NCBI GenBank assembly: GCA_964237235.1
Contig: CAXSGY010000027.1
Coordinates: 10,304 to 74,303 of the forward strand
Direction of reading: 5' to 3'
DNA length: 64,000 nt
Source: GCA-002050365 sp964237235
GTDB lineage: Bacteria > Acidobacteriota > Blastocatellia > Pyrinomonadales > Pyrinomonadaceae
Shown here one piece after another: positions 36,030 through 44,208 of this stretch. The stretch's first letter is position 1, and each line of letters opens with the position of its first letter. The notes under the pieces are model-generated. The model made no database searches. It saw nothing but the letters and a program-made list of their open reading frames with translations, and was not told where the DNA came from. A program made the translations under genes and the position numbers.

Positions 36030-36802
36030 ATGGAAAGAAAAGATTTAACCTTTGCAAATGCCGGTTCGATGACTGTTTCGGCGGCTTTTACTCTCAAAAA
36101 CGTCGGGCAGGTTAAAGATAATCAAATAATTCTCGACAACATCAACCTGGAGATCGCTGCGGAAAAATTGACCGCGCTCGTGGGTCCGTCGGGCGCGGGA
36201 AAACTTCTTTGCTGAGATTGCTTAACCGGCTCGATGACCCGTCGGGCGAGATTCTTTATCGTTCCGTCCCGCTCGATCAATTTCCGGTGCGCGAGTTGCG
36301 CCGCCGCGTCGGGTTCGTTTTTCAAACGCCGGTGATGTTTCCCGGTTCGGTCGGCGATAATTTGCGAAAAGTTCTGGAGATTGCCGGAAAAGCGGCGGAC
36401 GACAATAATTTTGACAAATTGGTTAACAATGCAATCGCACTCGTCGAACTTGATTCCGCGCTGGCAGTGCGCGACGGGACGCGGCTTTCCGGCGGGCAAA
36501 AACAGCGCGTCAATATCGCCCGCTCCCTGATCAATCAACCCGAAGTTCTGTTGATGGACGAACCGACTTCCGCGCTCGACGCGGAGACGGCTGACAAATT
36601 GATGGAAATCGTTCGCCGTCTCATCGAAAAGCGCAAAATCACTGCCGTGACGGTCACGCATCGTTTGATCGAAGCGCGTCGCTTCTGCGACCGGACGATT
36701 GTGATAGAAGCCGGAAAAATCGTCGAAACGGGCGCGACCGGCGATGTTTTCGGCAAGTCGGCGAATCCGCGCGTTCGCGCTTTTTTGAAAAGCGGAAAAT
36801 AA
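36030..36802 (+). pseudogene. FetA/YbbL-like ABC transporter ATPase, one frameshift
   Basis: Two frames join into a 250-residue ATPase. The first frame ends inside the Walker A, GPSGAGKLLC instead of GPSGAGKTSLLRLL. Adding one A to the AAAA run at about 36199-36202 restores the reading, so a one-base loss in a homopolymer is likely. The rest is intact: Q-loop GFVFQTPVMFPG, signature LSGGQKQRVNIARSL, Walker B LLMDEPTSALDA and the H-loop in VTVTHRL. It pairs with a permease directly downstream. FetAB/YbbLM transporters are linked to iron export and peroxide resistance. Confidence 0.85.
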
Positions 36803-36804
36803 AG

Positions 36805-37633
36805 ATGCTCTTATTTTTACAAAATATCGAAGCGGTTAATTCAACGATTTCCGATATTTCGTGGCTCGATCTGTCGTTCGCCGGCGGGCTGATTTTAATC
36901 GCCGCCGGAATATCGCGCTGGCAAAATCTCGGACTTGTCAGGGAATTTCGTCATCGGCGCGATTCGCACCGTCGTGCAGTTGATTTTAGTCGGTTATGCG
37001 CTCGGTTATATCTTCGCGCTCGACCGCTGGTATGTCACGTTTGCGGCATTGGTTTTAATGCTCATCGTGGCGACGGGCGCGGCAATCGGTCGGCGAAACA
37101 AGGCGCGGCGCGAACTCAACCGGCTCACCGGCGCGGCGATGCTGTGCGGATCGGCTCTCACGCTTTGTTATGTGATGACGCTCGTCGTTCGAATCCATCC
37201 GTGGCACGACCCGCGCTATCTGATTCTGCTCTTCGGAATGATCGTCGGCAGTGCGATGAATGGCGCGGGAATCGCTATCGAACGTCTGCAAAGCGAGATG
37301 ACGGCGCGGTCGGGTGAAATCGAAGCGTATCTCGCGCTCGGCGCGGATTATCGACAAGCTTCCGCCGAACCCGTGCGGCAAGCTCTGCGCGCGTCCTTGA
37401 TTCCGACCGTCAACGGTTTGATGGTCGTCGGCATCGTGAATTTGCCGGGAATGATGACCGGACAGATTCTCGCCGGCGCGTCGCCGCTCGTCGCCGTCCG
37501 CTATCAAATCGTCGTCGTCTTTATGCAGGCGGCAGCCGTCGCCGTGACAACCGCCGCCGTGACACTTTGGTATCGGCGAACGTTTTTCACGACCGCTCTG
37601 CAATTAAAATCCGGGATACCGGAGATTTCTTAA
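36805..37633 (+). pseudogene. FetB/YbbM-like (UPF0014) ABC permease, one frameshift
   Basis: Two frames rebuild a permease of about 275 residues. It begins MLLFLQNIEAVNSTISDISW (first frame), shifts near 36938 (an extra T in CTTG restores GLSGNF), then continues VIGAIRTVVQLILVGYALGY, the family-typical MNGAGIAIERLQSEM, IEAYLALGADYRQA and PGMMTGQILAGASPLVAVRY. It starts three bases after the ATPase stop codon, so the two are one operon. The shift is one base, and assembly error is possible. Confidence 0.85.
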
Positions 37634-37701
37634 TGTTTGAGAGAAAATTAATGGTCAGTTCGATTCTTAGGATTCGATTTATTTTACAAAAAAACGATGA
37701 A

Positions 37702-37738
37702 GTTAATCTTCTATTCATCTTCCGGGTGAAATGATAAA
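37702..37738 (+). promoter_or_regulatory. copy C of the shared promoter-proximal motif
   Basis: GTTAATCTTCTATTCATC at 37702-37719, followed by TGATAAAGG (about 37732-37740) as a candidate -10. It is the same core as at 25271 and 29559, with 11-bp-spaced half-sites. It is about 190 bases upstream of the DUF3943-like gene, whose 3' end is followed by a TonB-receptor tail. Confidence 0.55.
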
Positions 37739-37906
37739 GGTTTTATCGCTTCGGTTGCCGGACGAGATAATCAAAAGGTTTCGTGTCAAATTACTGTTTC
37801 AAAACACGAATCATTTTGACTGTCGGACAGTTCGACGAATAATCAACGCAAAACTGATCGTAAAAAAGACTTAATATTTCAGGGATTTTTATCAGGGAGA
37901 ATTAAA

Positions 37907-38935
37907 ATGTGCTTTAATCAGGGAACATTGTTGCTGTTTTTTTTCGGGCTTTTGCTAATCGGTCAGCGAACGGTCTCGGCACAGAACAAACCATCGGGAA
38001 ATTTGCCGTTCGGAGAGTCGAAATCAGTGCCGCCGAAAATGGACACGCCCGTTGACGAACCATCGTCTTTTTTAAAAGCAACCGATGTTGACCAAACGAT
38101 TGATGAGCGACTGAGCAAAGATAAAAATTTTGCCGCCGAACAAAATCAGCTACGGGATAATTCGGAATTTAAATATCAGTTTCGCCTGGGTGAAGGAAAG
38201 AGACGAAATTTTGATTTCGCAGACGGTTCGGGTAACGAGATTAAAATGTCCTTTCGGCAAAAAAATTATGCAGCGAAAAGCGGCGACGGCGAACCGCTTT
38301 ACATTCGGGAAACCACGCCGGGCAGAGGTTTCGATTACACGGGCGCGATCAAACAATCACTTTTATTTCTCGGCGTGCAGCACGGTTACGCCGTTCTCGG
38401 ACAAGCGAAAACACGCCGCGCTCTGAAACACGGACCGTTTTTCAAAGACTATATTGACTCGGTCAAATCCCTTCACGGTTGGGACGACGGCGGCAGATTT
38501 TTTACCAACTATATCGCCCATCCGATGCAGGGCGCGCTAACCGGACACGTCTATGTTCAGAACAGCCCGCAGGCATTGCGCGAACAGTTTTCAATGTCCA
38601 CGAAATACTGGAAAACCCGAATGAAGGCGATGCTCTGGACGGCGGCGTGGTCAACCCAGTTTGAAATCGGACCGGTCAGCCAGGCATCAATCGGCAATGT
38701 CGGTTTGAAAGGTAAGCAAACCTACGAAGACATTGTAGTTACACCGACGGCAGGGATGGCGATGCTGATCGCTGAGGATGCGCTCGACCGCTACGCCGTC
38801 GAATACATCGAACGACGGACGAGTAATCGCTACATCAAAATCTTCGCCAGAATGCTGCTCAATCCGACGCGCAATTTCTCGAATCTCTTACGCTTCCGCG
38901 AACCGTGGTATCGTGATCGCCCGGCGGCGCGCTAG
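37907..38935 (+). CDS. secreted DUF3943-like protein
   Basis: A 342-residue exported protein. A signal peptide (LLLFFFGLLLIGQRTVSAQN, cleavage near SAQ) is followed by a polar N-terminal 100 residues. A conserved core has FFTNYIAHPMQGALTGHVYV and WTAAWSTQFEIGPVSQASIG, which resembles DUF3943-type proteins with a NYIAHP-x-x-G motif and a predicted membrane-associated helical fold. No enzymatic motif is evident. It lies downstream of motif copy C. Its stop at 38935 is followed within 60 bases by sequence of a truncated TonB receptor, so the original 3' neighbour was partly deleted. Confidence 0.75.
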   Translation: MCFNQGTLLLFFFGLLLIGQRTVSAQNKPSGNLPFGESKSVPPKMDTPVDEPSSFLKATDVDQTIDERLSKDKNFAAEQNQLRDNSEFKYQFRLGEGKRRNFDFADGSGNEIKMSFRQKNYAAKSGDGEPLYIRETTPGRGFDYTGAIKQSLLFLGVQHGYAVLGQAKTRRALKHGPFFKDYIDSVKSLHGWDDGGRFFTNYIAHPMQGALTGHVYVQNSPQALREQFSMSTKYWKTRMKAMLWTAAWSTQFEIGPVSQASIGNVGLKGKQTYEDIVVTPTAGMAMLIAEDALDRYAVEYIERRTSNRYIKIFARMLLNPTRNFSNLLRFREPWYRDRPAAR

Positions 38936-38990
38936 AGAAGTTCTAAACGAAGAAGTTACCGGTCGTTTGGTTTCGAGAATCAAGTCGAAC

Positions 38991-39626
38991 TTCACTTCGG
39001 CGGATGTCTTTTTTCAGGAGGCGATTTCAAAACTTTCTTTCGGTGTCAAATGGGATGTTCGCCGCACGCTGCAATTGACATCGGCACTGTATTGCCTGAA
39101 TCGCACCAACACGCGCTCGATTGATCCGAATAATCCGACGGCGATCATTCAAACGGGCAGTCAGCGGACGAATGGTTTTGAAATTGGTTTGAACGGCAAT
39201 ATCACGCCGAAATGGAATTCGTTGGGCGGTTATTCTTACCGGAATGCGTTTATTACGAATTCGACTGCCGCCGGCGCGGTCATCGGCAGCACGGCTTTCA
39301 ACGCCCTCGCCGGCAGACAGGTCGGACAAGTGCCGCATCACAATTTCACGCTTTGGAATAAATATCAATTTATCCCGAAACTGAGTGCCGGACCCGGCAT
39401 CATCGCCCGCTCGGAGATGTTCGTCGCCGTTGATAACACGGTGCTTCTGCCCGGCTATGTGCGAGCCGATGCCGCCGTTTTCTACACGTTCAACGAACAT
39501 TGGCGATTGCAGGCAAATATTGAGAATCTATTCAATAAAAGATACGTTCTCAACGCCGACAGCAACACCAACATTTCGCCCGGTTCGCCGCGCGTCCTGC
39601 GCGTCGGTTTAGTCGCCAGATTCTAA
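38991..39626 (+). pseudogene. TonB-dependent siderophore receptor, C-terminal remnant
   Basis: The last 210 or so residues of a FhuA/FcuA-like ferric-siderophore receptor: WDVRRTLQLTSALYCLNRTN, FEIGLNGNITPKWNSLGGYS, PHHNFTLWNKYQFIPKLSAG, VRADAAVFYTFNEHWRLQAN and ENLFNKRYVLNADSNTN, closing RVLRVGLVARF with a terminal Phe. No start, signal or plug domain is present. The open frame can be traced upstream into the preceding gene, but there it has no homology. A deletion fused the DUF3943-like gene region to this tail. Confidence 0.8.
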
Positions 39627-39700
39627 ACACGGTTAAATCTACTTCGGACCGGTTATTCAAGCAAAGAGTCTGCCGACCGATTATTTAACGATTGTTTGTC

Positions 39701-39750
39701 AAAAAAGGCGGCGGTATAAATCATTAATGATTTATACCGCCGCCTTTTTT
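39701..39750. terminator. bidirectional Rho-independent terminator
   Basis: A perfect 25-bp palindrome: AAAAAAGGCGGCGGTATAAA then TCATT at 39701-39725, mirrored at 39726-39750. GC stem base, A-run before and T-run after. It closes the TonB-receptor remnant. Confidence 0.92.
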
Positions 39751-40196
39751 ACCGCCAGTTGTAGTTTATTTTGCAAATCCGATTTTTATTTTTAGATTTG
39801 TAAAACGACAGTGATCGAAAAGTTTCCAGATATTTTATAGAAAATAGCCTATGATAATCTGTTATCGTAAAAATAACATAAACCTTATTATCAGACGCTA
39901 ACTATATGATTCTAAAAGACTTATTAAATTAAGTTTTGACACATAGGATCAAACAGTTTCCGCCGAAAAGTGATTGGCGTGACGATTCGGTTGCGAGATG
40001 ATTAAAAATTCTAATTCTATTTTGCGCTCCCGAAATTCTCAACCACCCATTCTGTCAAGGACTTCCCCGAGAGTTACTGTTGCTGTTGCGGTTATTGCCT
40101 TAATACACAAATGAACGTCAGAGAACGGTCATGCAGCATTTCTGCAATACCGCTTTCATAATATCTTCCGACCAAAAAAACTTAATACATATTTGC
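39751..40196. other. AT-rich intergenic region, no gene seen
   Basis: About 450 bases before the ArsR operon, mostly AT-rich with short repeats (GATAATCTGTTATC near 39853-39866, an interrupted palindrome). No reading frame is convincing. Confidence 0.4.
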
Positions 40197-40239
40197 GTAG
40201 TCAAATGACTTCATTTATACTTGTAGTCAGATAGCTACA
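40197..40239 (+). promoter_or_regulatory. twin ArsR-type operator overlapping the promoter
   Basis: GTAGTCAAATGACT at 40197-40210 and TGTAGTCAGATAGCTACA at 40222-40239 are two imperfect palindromes that share the half-site GTAGTCA. The second ends three bases before the ATG of the ArsR gene, where no ribosome site is visible. This suggests autorepression by ArsR and a short or leaderless transcript. Confidence 0.5.
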
Positions 40240-40242
40240 TAT

Positions 40243-40566
40243 ATGAATTTAAGACGAGACGTTTTTCAAGCCATCGCAGACCCGACACGACGGGCGATAC
40301 TTTTATTGGTTGCTTCGCAATCAATGACGGCGGGCGCAATCGCCGTCAATTTTGATACCGCGAGACCGACGGTTTCCAAACATTTGCAGATACTCGCCGA
40401 GTGCGAACTGCTCGAACAAGAGCAAACGGGCAGAGAAATTTACTATCACTTGAATCCCAAGAAGATGAAGGAAATAGCCGACTTTATCGAGCCGTTTAGA
40501 GAGATGTGGGAGGAGCGGTTTAATAGACTGCAATCCGTGATGAAAAAATACAAATCAAAAAAGTAG
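40243..40566 (+). CDS. ArsR-family transcriptional regulator
   Basis: A 107-residue winged-helix repressor: MNLRRDVFQAIADPTRRAIL, with QSMTAGAIAVNFDTARPTVS then KHLQILAECELLEQEQTGRE. It lacks the metal-binding Cys-x-Cys typical of metal sensors. ArsR genes coupled to SRPBCC (AHSA1) genes form a widespread pair of unknown physiology, and that is exactly the arrangement here (the next gene starts six bases later). Two palindromes just upstream look like its operators. Leaderless start is likely. Confidence 0.92.
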   Translation: MNLRRDVFQAIADPTRRAILLLVASQSMTAGAIAVNFDTARPTVSKHLQILAECELLEQEQTGREIYYHLNPKKMKEIADFIEPFREMWEERFNRLQSVMKKYKSKK

Positions 40567-40572
40567 AACGAG

Positions 40573-41037
40573 ATGGAACGAAAAACCAAAATCAGTGCCG
40601 AAGACGGCAAACAGGAAATAGTGATAACGAGAGAATTCGATTTGCCTCTGGAATTGCTTTTCAAAGCTTATGTCGAACCGGAAATTGTCGAGCAATGGAT
40701 GGGAACGAAAGTGCTGAAACTCGAAAATAAAAAGCACGGCAGTTGGCGTTTTGAAACGACCGATCCGAACGGAAACAAGCACGGGTTCAACGGGGTCATA
40801 CACGAGTTTGTTACGAATCGAAGAATCACCAGAACGTTTGAAATGGAGAATACAGAATTCGGCGTCCAGCTTGAGTTCTTGGAGTTTGAAAAACTTGACC
40901 AAGACACGAGCAAACTCAATATGCAGATTGTCTATAAATCATTCGCCGACCGAGATCGAATGCTGAAGTTGCCGTTCGCAGGTGGGCTGAATATGGCACA
41001 CGACCGATTGCAGAATGCAGCAAGCAAACTAAGATAA
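40573..41037 (+). CDS. SRPBCC (AHSA1-like) family protein
   Basis: A 154-residue START-fold protein with the opening ITREFDLPLELLFKAYVEPE, VEQWMGTKVLKLENKKHGSW and EFVTNRRITRTFEMEN, as in the AHSA1/activator-of-Hsp90 domain family of bacteria. It probably binds a hydrophobic ligand. It follows the ArsR gene by six bases, so the two are co-transcribed, and precedes a DoxX gene. Confidence 0.9.
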   Translation: MERKTKISAEDGKQEIVITREFDLPLELLFKAYVEPEIVEQWMGTKVLKLENKKHGSWRFETTDPNGNKHGFNGVIHEFVTNRRITRTFEMENTEFGVQLEFLEFEKLDQDTSKLNMQIVYKSFADRDRMLKLPFAGGLNMAHDRLQNAASKLR

Positions 41038-41079
41038 CAAAATACAACAAATAGCGAAATACAATAAAGGAGAAATGGA

Positions 41080-41520
41080 ATGAGAACCGAACGAAACGAA
41101 TATAAAAGAAGCAAAAATATCTGGTATTGGGTCAGCACCACTTTGACGACGTTTACACTTTTGTCAGGCGGATTGTGGTTGCTCGCCGGCAGCCAACCGA
41201 TGGATGCGTATCTCGGCTTTCCAGCTTATTTTTGGCTGATCCTCGGCTTTTACAAGATTCTGGGAGCGGTTGCCATTCTTGTTCCCCGTTTTCCTTTACT
41301 CAAGGAATGGGCTTACGCCGGCATTGTTTTCCATTTGACCGGCGCGGCGGCAACTCGCGTGTTCGTCGGCGATTCGGCGGCGCACATCGTTGCCCCGCTG
41401 GTTATTTGTACAGTAGCCATAGCGTCCTGGTTTTTGCGCCCTACATCACGAAGAGTAGCGGCGGAAAGAATTGAAGGAGTCGAAAGCAATTATAATTATT
41501 ACGAAGCCAATCGAGCTTAA
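41080..41520 (+). CDS. DoxX family membrane protein
   Basis: A 146-residue four-helix membrane protein. WYWVSTTLTTFTLLSGGLWL begins the first helix, followed by AYFWLILGFYKILGAVAILV, EWAYAGIVFHLTGAAATRVF and a last helix near IVAPLVICTVAIASWFLRPT. AAGGAG lies upstream. ArsR-SRPBCC-DoxX is a recurrent operon. DoxX proteins act with redox or thiol stress functions in some bacteria. No conserved cysteines are seen here. Confidence 0.88.
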   Translation: MRTERNEYKRSKNIWYWVSTTLTTFTLLSGGLWLLAGSQPMDAYLGFPAYFWLILGFYKILGAVAILVPRFPLLKEWAYAGIVFHLTGAAATRVFVGDSAAHIVAPLVICTVAIASWFLRPTSRRVAAERIEGVESNYNYYEANRA

Positions 41521-41528
41521 AAAAACTT

Positions 41529-42098
41529 ATGTCAAACGTCAGGAAAAAGCAGTTGTCGCCGGAACAACGCGCGGAACTGTTCAGCGCATTAAAATCTCGC
41601 TTTGGGAAAAATATGAATCGCCGTCCAAATCTCGAATGGGCGAAAATACAAGCGAAGCTCGAAGCTGCCGGCGAAAAATTGTGGTCGCTCTTTGAGATGG
41701 AAAGAACCGGCGGCGAACCGGATGTCGTCGGGTTTGATAAAGAGACGGGCGAATATATTTTTTATGACTGCGCGGCGGAAAGTCCGAAAGAGCGCAGAAG
41801 CGTTTGTTACGACCGCGAAGCGCAGGAATCGAGAAAAGAACATAAACCGAAAAACAACGCTGTTGAGATGGCTACCGAGATGGGCATTGAGCTTTTATCG
41901 GAAGAACAATATCGAGAGTTGCAGAAGCTCGGAAATTTCGATGCAAAAACGTCGAGCTGGGTGAAAACGCCCGCCGACATCAGAAACTTGGGCGGCGCGC
42001 TTTATTGCGACCGGCGTTACGACAAAGTTTTCGTCTATCACAACGGCGCGGAATCTTACTATGCGGCAAGGGCGTTCCGCGGCTCGCTGAGAATCTGA
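41529..42098 (+). CDS. DUF4256 family protein
   Basis: A 189-residue cytoplasmic protein with the DUF4256 core: LFSALKSRFGKNMNRRPNLE, WAKIQAKLEAAGEKLWSLFE, FDKETGEYIFYDCAAESPKE and VKTPADIRNLGGALYCDRRY. It ends YNGAESYYAARAFRGSLRI-like, a strand matching the family. Function is unknown. The gap after the DoxX stop is only 8 bases, so it probably belongs to the ArsR operon. Confidence 0.9.
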   Translation: MSNVRKKQLSPEQRAELFSALKSRFGKNMNRRPNLEWAKIQAKLEAAGEKLWSLFEMERTGGEPDVVGFDKETGEYIFYDCAAESPKERRSVCYDREAQESRKEHKPKNNAVEMATEMGIELLSEEQYRELQKLGNFDAKTSSWVKTPADIRNLGGALYCDRRYDKVFVYHNGAESYYAARAFRGSLRI

Positions 42099-42149
42099 AT
42101 TCATTACGGACGGAATGTCAGAATATCAGAATAAAGGAACGATTGGAAA

Positions 42150-42854
42150 ATGAAGGCGGTCGAAATCCAAAAGGAATTGGACGATTTGGGAAATCGTGAG
42201 TCGGCACTATCTCTGCAAAGATTTTTCAAAACCGGCGCGGGCGAATACGAAGAAGCGGATTGTTTTCGCGGGATTCGCGTTCCGATGCTGCGGAATTTAG
42301 CCGTAAAATATCGTAATCTTTCGCTTTTTGAGACCGAAAGACTTCTCCGCTCGCTCTTTCACGAAGATCGCCTGTTCGCGCTGCTTCTGGTCGTTCAATC
42401 GTTTGCGACAGGAGACGAAACGGCGCGTAAGACGATTTACGATTTATATCTGGCGAACACCCGTTTCGTCAATAATTGGGATTTGATTGACACTTCGGCG
42501 GCGCAGATTGTCGGAGATTATTTATGAAATAAAGACCGCCAGCCGCTCGAACGACTCGCGCGTTCAAAAGATTTGTGGGAGCGGAGAATCGCAATAATAG
42601 CGACGTTTTATTTTATTCGGCAAAACAATTTCAGCGACACGCTCCGCATCGCCGAGATTTTACTCGATGGCAAAGAAGATTTAATTCACAAAGCGATGGA
42701 CCGGATGCTGCGCGAAGTCGGCAAGAGAAACGCGGAAAAGGAACGCGAATTTCTGCGCGTCTTTTACAAAAAGATGCCGCGCACGATGCTCCGCTACGTG
42801 ATTGAAAAATTTCCGCCTGCCGAAAGACAAAAATATCTCAAAAGCGAGATTTAA
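42150..42854 (+). pseudogene. AlkD-like DNA alkylation repair protein with an in-frame TGA
   Basis: One continuous frame encodes an ALK (HEAT-like) repeat DNA glycosylase of about 234 residues: NRESALSLQRFFKTGAGEYE, DCFRGIRVPMLRNLAVKYRN, SLFETERLLRSLFHEDRLFA then WDLIDTSAAQIVGDYL, TGA at 42525-42527, NKDRQPLERLARSKDLWERR and later ILLDGKEDLIHKAMDRMLRE with a normal C-end. The TGA lies where homologues have Leu (TTA to TGA is a single change). A truncated 125-residue product lacks the second half of the DNA-binding solenoid. No frameshift is needed, so this is a point lesion. Confidence 0.85.
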
Positions 42855-42901
42855 ATGTACGTTTCTATCATGAGGATTTTGAGCGAGCGATTTTTCGATT
42901 T

Positions 42902-44068
42902 TTATAATTTGAGCGTAACTAAAATATACGAGAAAAGTTTTTCCTCGCCCTCGAACGTCATTTCGGTCTGACCGCTCGCGCCCGTGAATTTCCAGACGAT
43001 GCGCCCGTCGCCGCTGCTCCGCGCGGCGTGAATGGAGAAAAAGTCGGTCAAGTATTTCGTATTAAACGAAATTTTGAAGTTGCCTTCAGCATCTTTCGTT
43101 TGCCCGTTATCCTCAATCTTTTGAAACGCGCAGCCGACTTCTTCCATCGAGTTTCCCGTTTCCGGCGATTCTGATTTTAGAATTACTCGGTCGGCGCGGA
43201 ATTCAAATTCGACGCGGCGGTTTTTATCGTCCGCCATCACGTCGACGCGGTTCAAGGCTTCCCGTAACTCTCTGGCGTTGATTTCGGCGAAAGCCGTGAA
43301 ATTTTTGGGCAGAACCATTTCCCAATTCGGAAAATTGCCGGTAACTTCTCGCGCCGTCATCGTTTTGCCGCCGATTGAAAACTCGAGCTGGCTTCCCTTT
43401 TTGATTTTGACTTCGGCTTGTTTATTCACACGGATTTCGCTCAAGAGCAAGCCTTTGAGTTCGTCGGCGGCTTTTTTCGGAATCAAGCATTGCAAATTGT
43501 TTCCCGCGCCGGCAGTCGTCGCCATTCGGAAATAACAAAGCCGATGCCCGTCGGTGCTGACTATCTTTAATCCAGAATCTTCGACAATGAGTAAAATCGC
43601 GTTCAAAGTAAAACGCTGGCTGTCGTCGGTCAAAGCGAATGCCGTCCGCCGCAAGCCTTCGTAGAAAATGCTGGCGGGCAGCTTCACCGCTTCGCTAGCG
43701 ACGCGCGGCACTTCCGGGAATTGCTCGCTTTCCGTTCCCGCCAGTTTGCTGACAAAATGCCCGGCGCGAAATTCGACTTTTTCGCCTTTGCCGTCGAGCT
43801 TAAGATGAATCGGCTCGTTCGGAAACGTCGCGGTGATGTCGCCGAGTTTTTTACCGCTCAGACAAATCGAGCCGGGACGTAAAATGTCGGTTTCTTCTTC
43901 GACAATCAAAGAAACGTCCAAGTCCGTCGCCGTCATCACCAAATCGCCGCTCGTGAGCGCGTCAATTTTGATTTTGCTTAAAGCCGGAATCGTGTTTTTG
44001 CGCGCTAAAATTCCCAGCAATGCTCCGACCTGTTCTTTGAGTTTTTTTGAGTTGATAATCGCTTCCAT
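42902..44068 (-). CDS. dnaN: DNA polymerase III beta subunit (sliding clamp)
   Basis: A 388-residue clamp with three clamp domains. Landmarks include the opening INSKKLKEQVGALLGILARK, RTAFALTDDSQRFTLNAILL and IVSTDGHRLCYF in domain 2, and FKISFNTKYLTDFFSIHAAR in domain 3. The C-terminus is YILVTLKL, whereas most beta clamps end in MPMRL or similar, which lines the client-binding pocket. AAAGGAC precedes the ATG. It is not beside dnaA or recF and lies directly next to an integrative element's integrase, so a second or specialised clamp copy is possible. Confidence 0.93.
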   Translation of the reverse strand: MEAIINSKKLKEQVGALLGILARKNTIPALSKIKIDALTSGDLVMTATDLDVSLIVEEETDILRPGSICLSGKKLGDITATFPNEPIHLKLDGKGEKVEFRAGHFVSKLAGTESEQFPEVPRVASEAVKLPASIFYEGLRRTAFALTDDSQRFTLNAILLIVEDSGLKIVSTDGHRLCYFRMATTAGAGNNLQCLIPKKAADELKGLLLSEIRVNKQAEVKIKKGSQLEFSIGGKTMTAREVTGNFPNWEMVLPKNFTAFAEINARELREALNRVDVMADDKNRRVEFEFRADRVILKSESPETGNSMEEVGCAFQKIEDNGQTKDAEGNFKISFNTKYLTDFFSIHAARSSGDGRIVWKFTGASGQTEMTFEGEEKLFSYILVTLKL

Positions 44069-44105
44069 AATTTAAGTCCTTTTCTTTCAATAGTTACAAA
44101 GTATA

Positions 44106-44161
44106 ATGGAGTGCTATCGAGTGAGTTTTTAATAAACTCTTTTCACTCCATAGCACTCTAT
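44106..44161. repeat. long inverted repeat between dnaN and the integrase
   Basis: ATGGAGTGCTATCGAGTG at 44106-44123 is complementary, with two mismatches, to CACTCCATAGCACTCTAT at 44144-44161, and GAGTTT/AAACTC inside adds to the stem. The whole folds into a 56-base hairpin. It lies at the presumed left boundary of the mobile element, so it may be a terminator/attachment structure, a recombinase binding arm, or a repeat. No matching copy is recognised at the right end. Confidence 0.55.
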
Positions 44162-44208
44162 AACAGCACCGACTAGATACATTTTTAGATACAGTCTCGA
44201 AGCGATTT

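Noticed and set aside
39853..39866. GATAATCTGTTATC interrupted palindrome as an operator
   Set aside because: Only a 5-bp stem, far from the next gene start, and such motifs are frequent in AT-rich DNA.
42525..42527. TGA as a selenocysteine codon in AlkD
   Set aside because: No SECIS-like hairpin or Sec partner is expected in AlkD; homologues use Leu here. A nonsense change or base error is simpler.
44106..44161. Inverted repeat as the left attachment site
   Set aside because: No matching copy or direct repeat found near the right end (52.7 kb), so kept only as a repeat.
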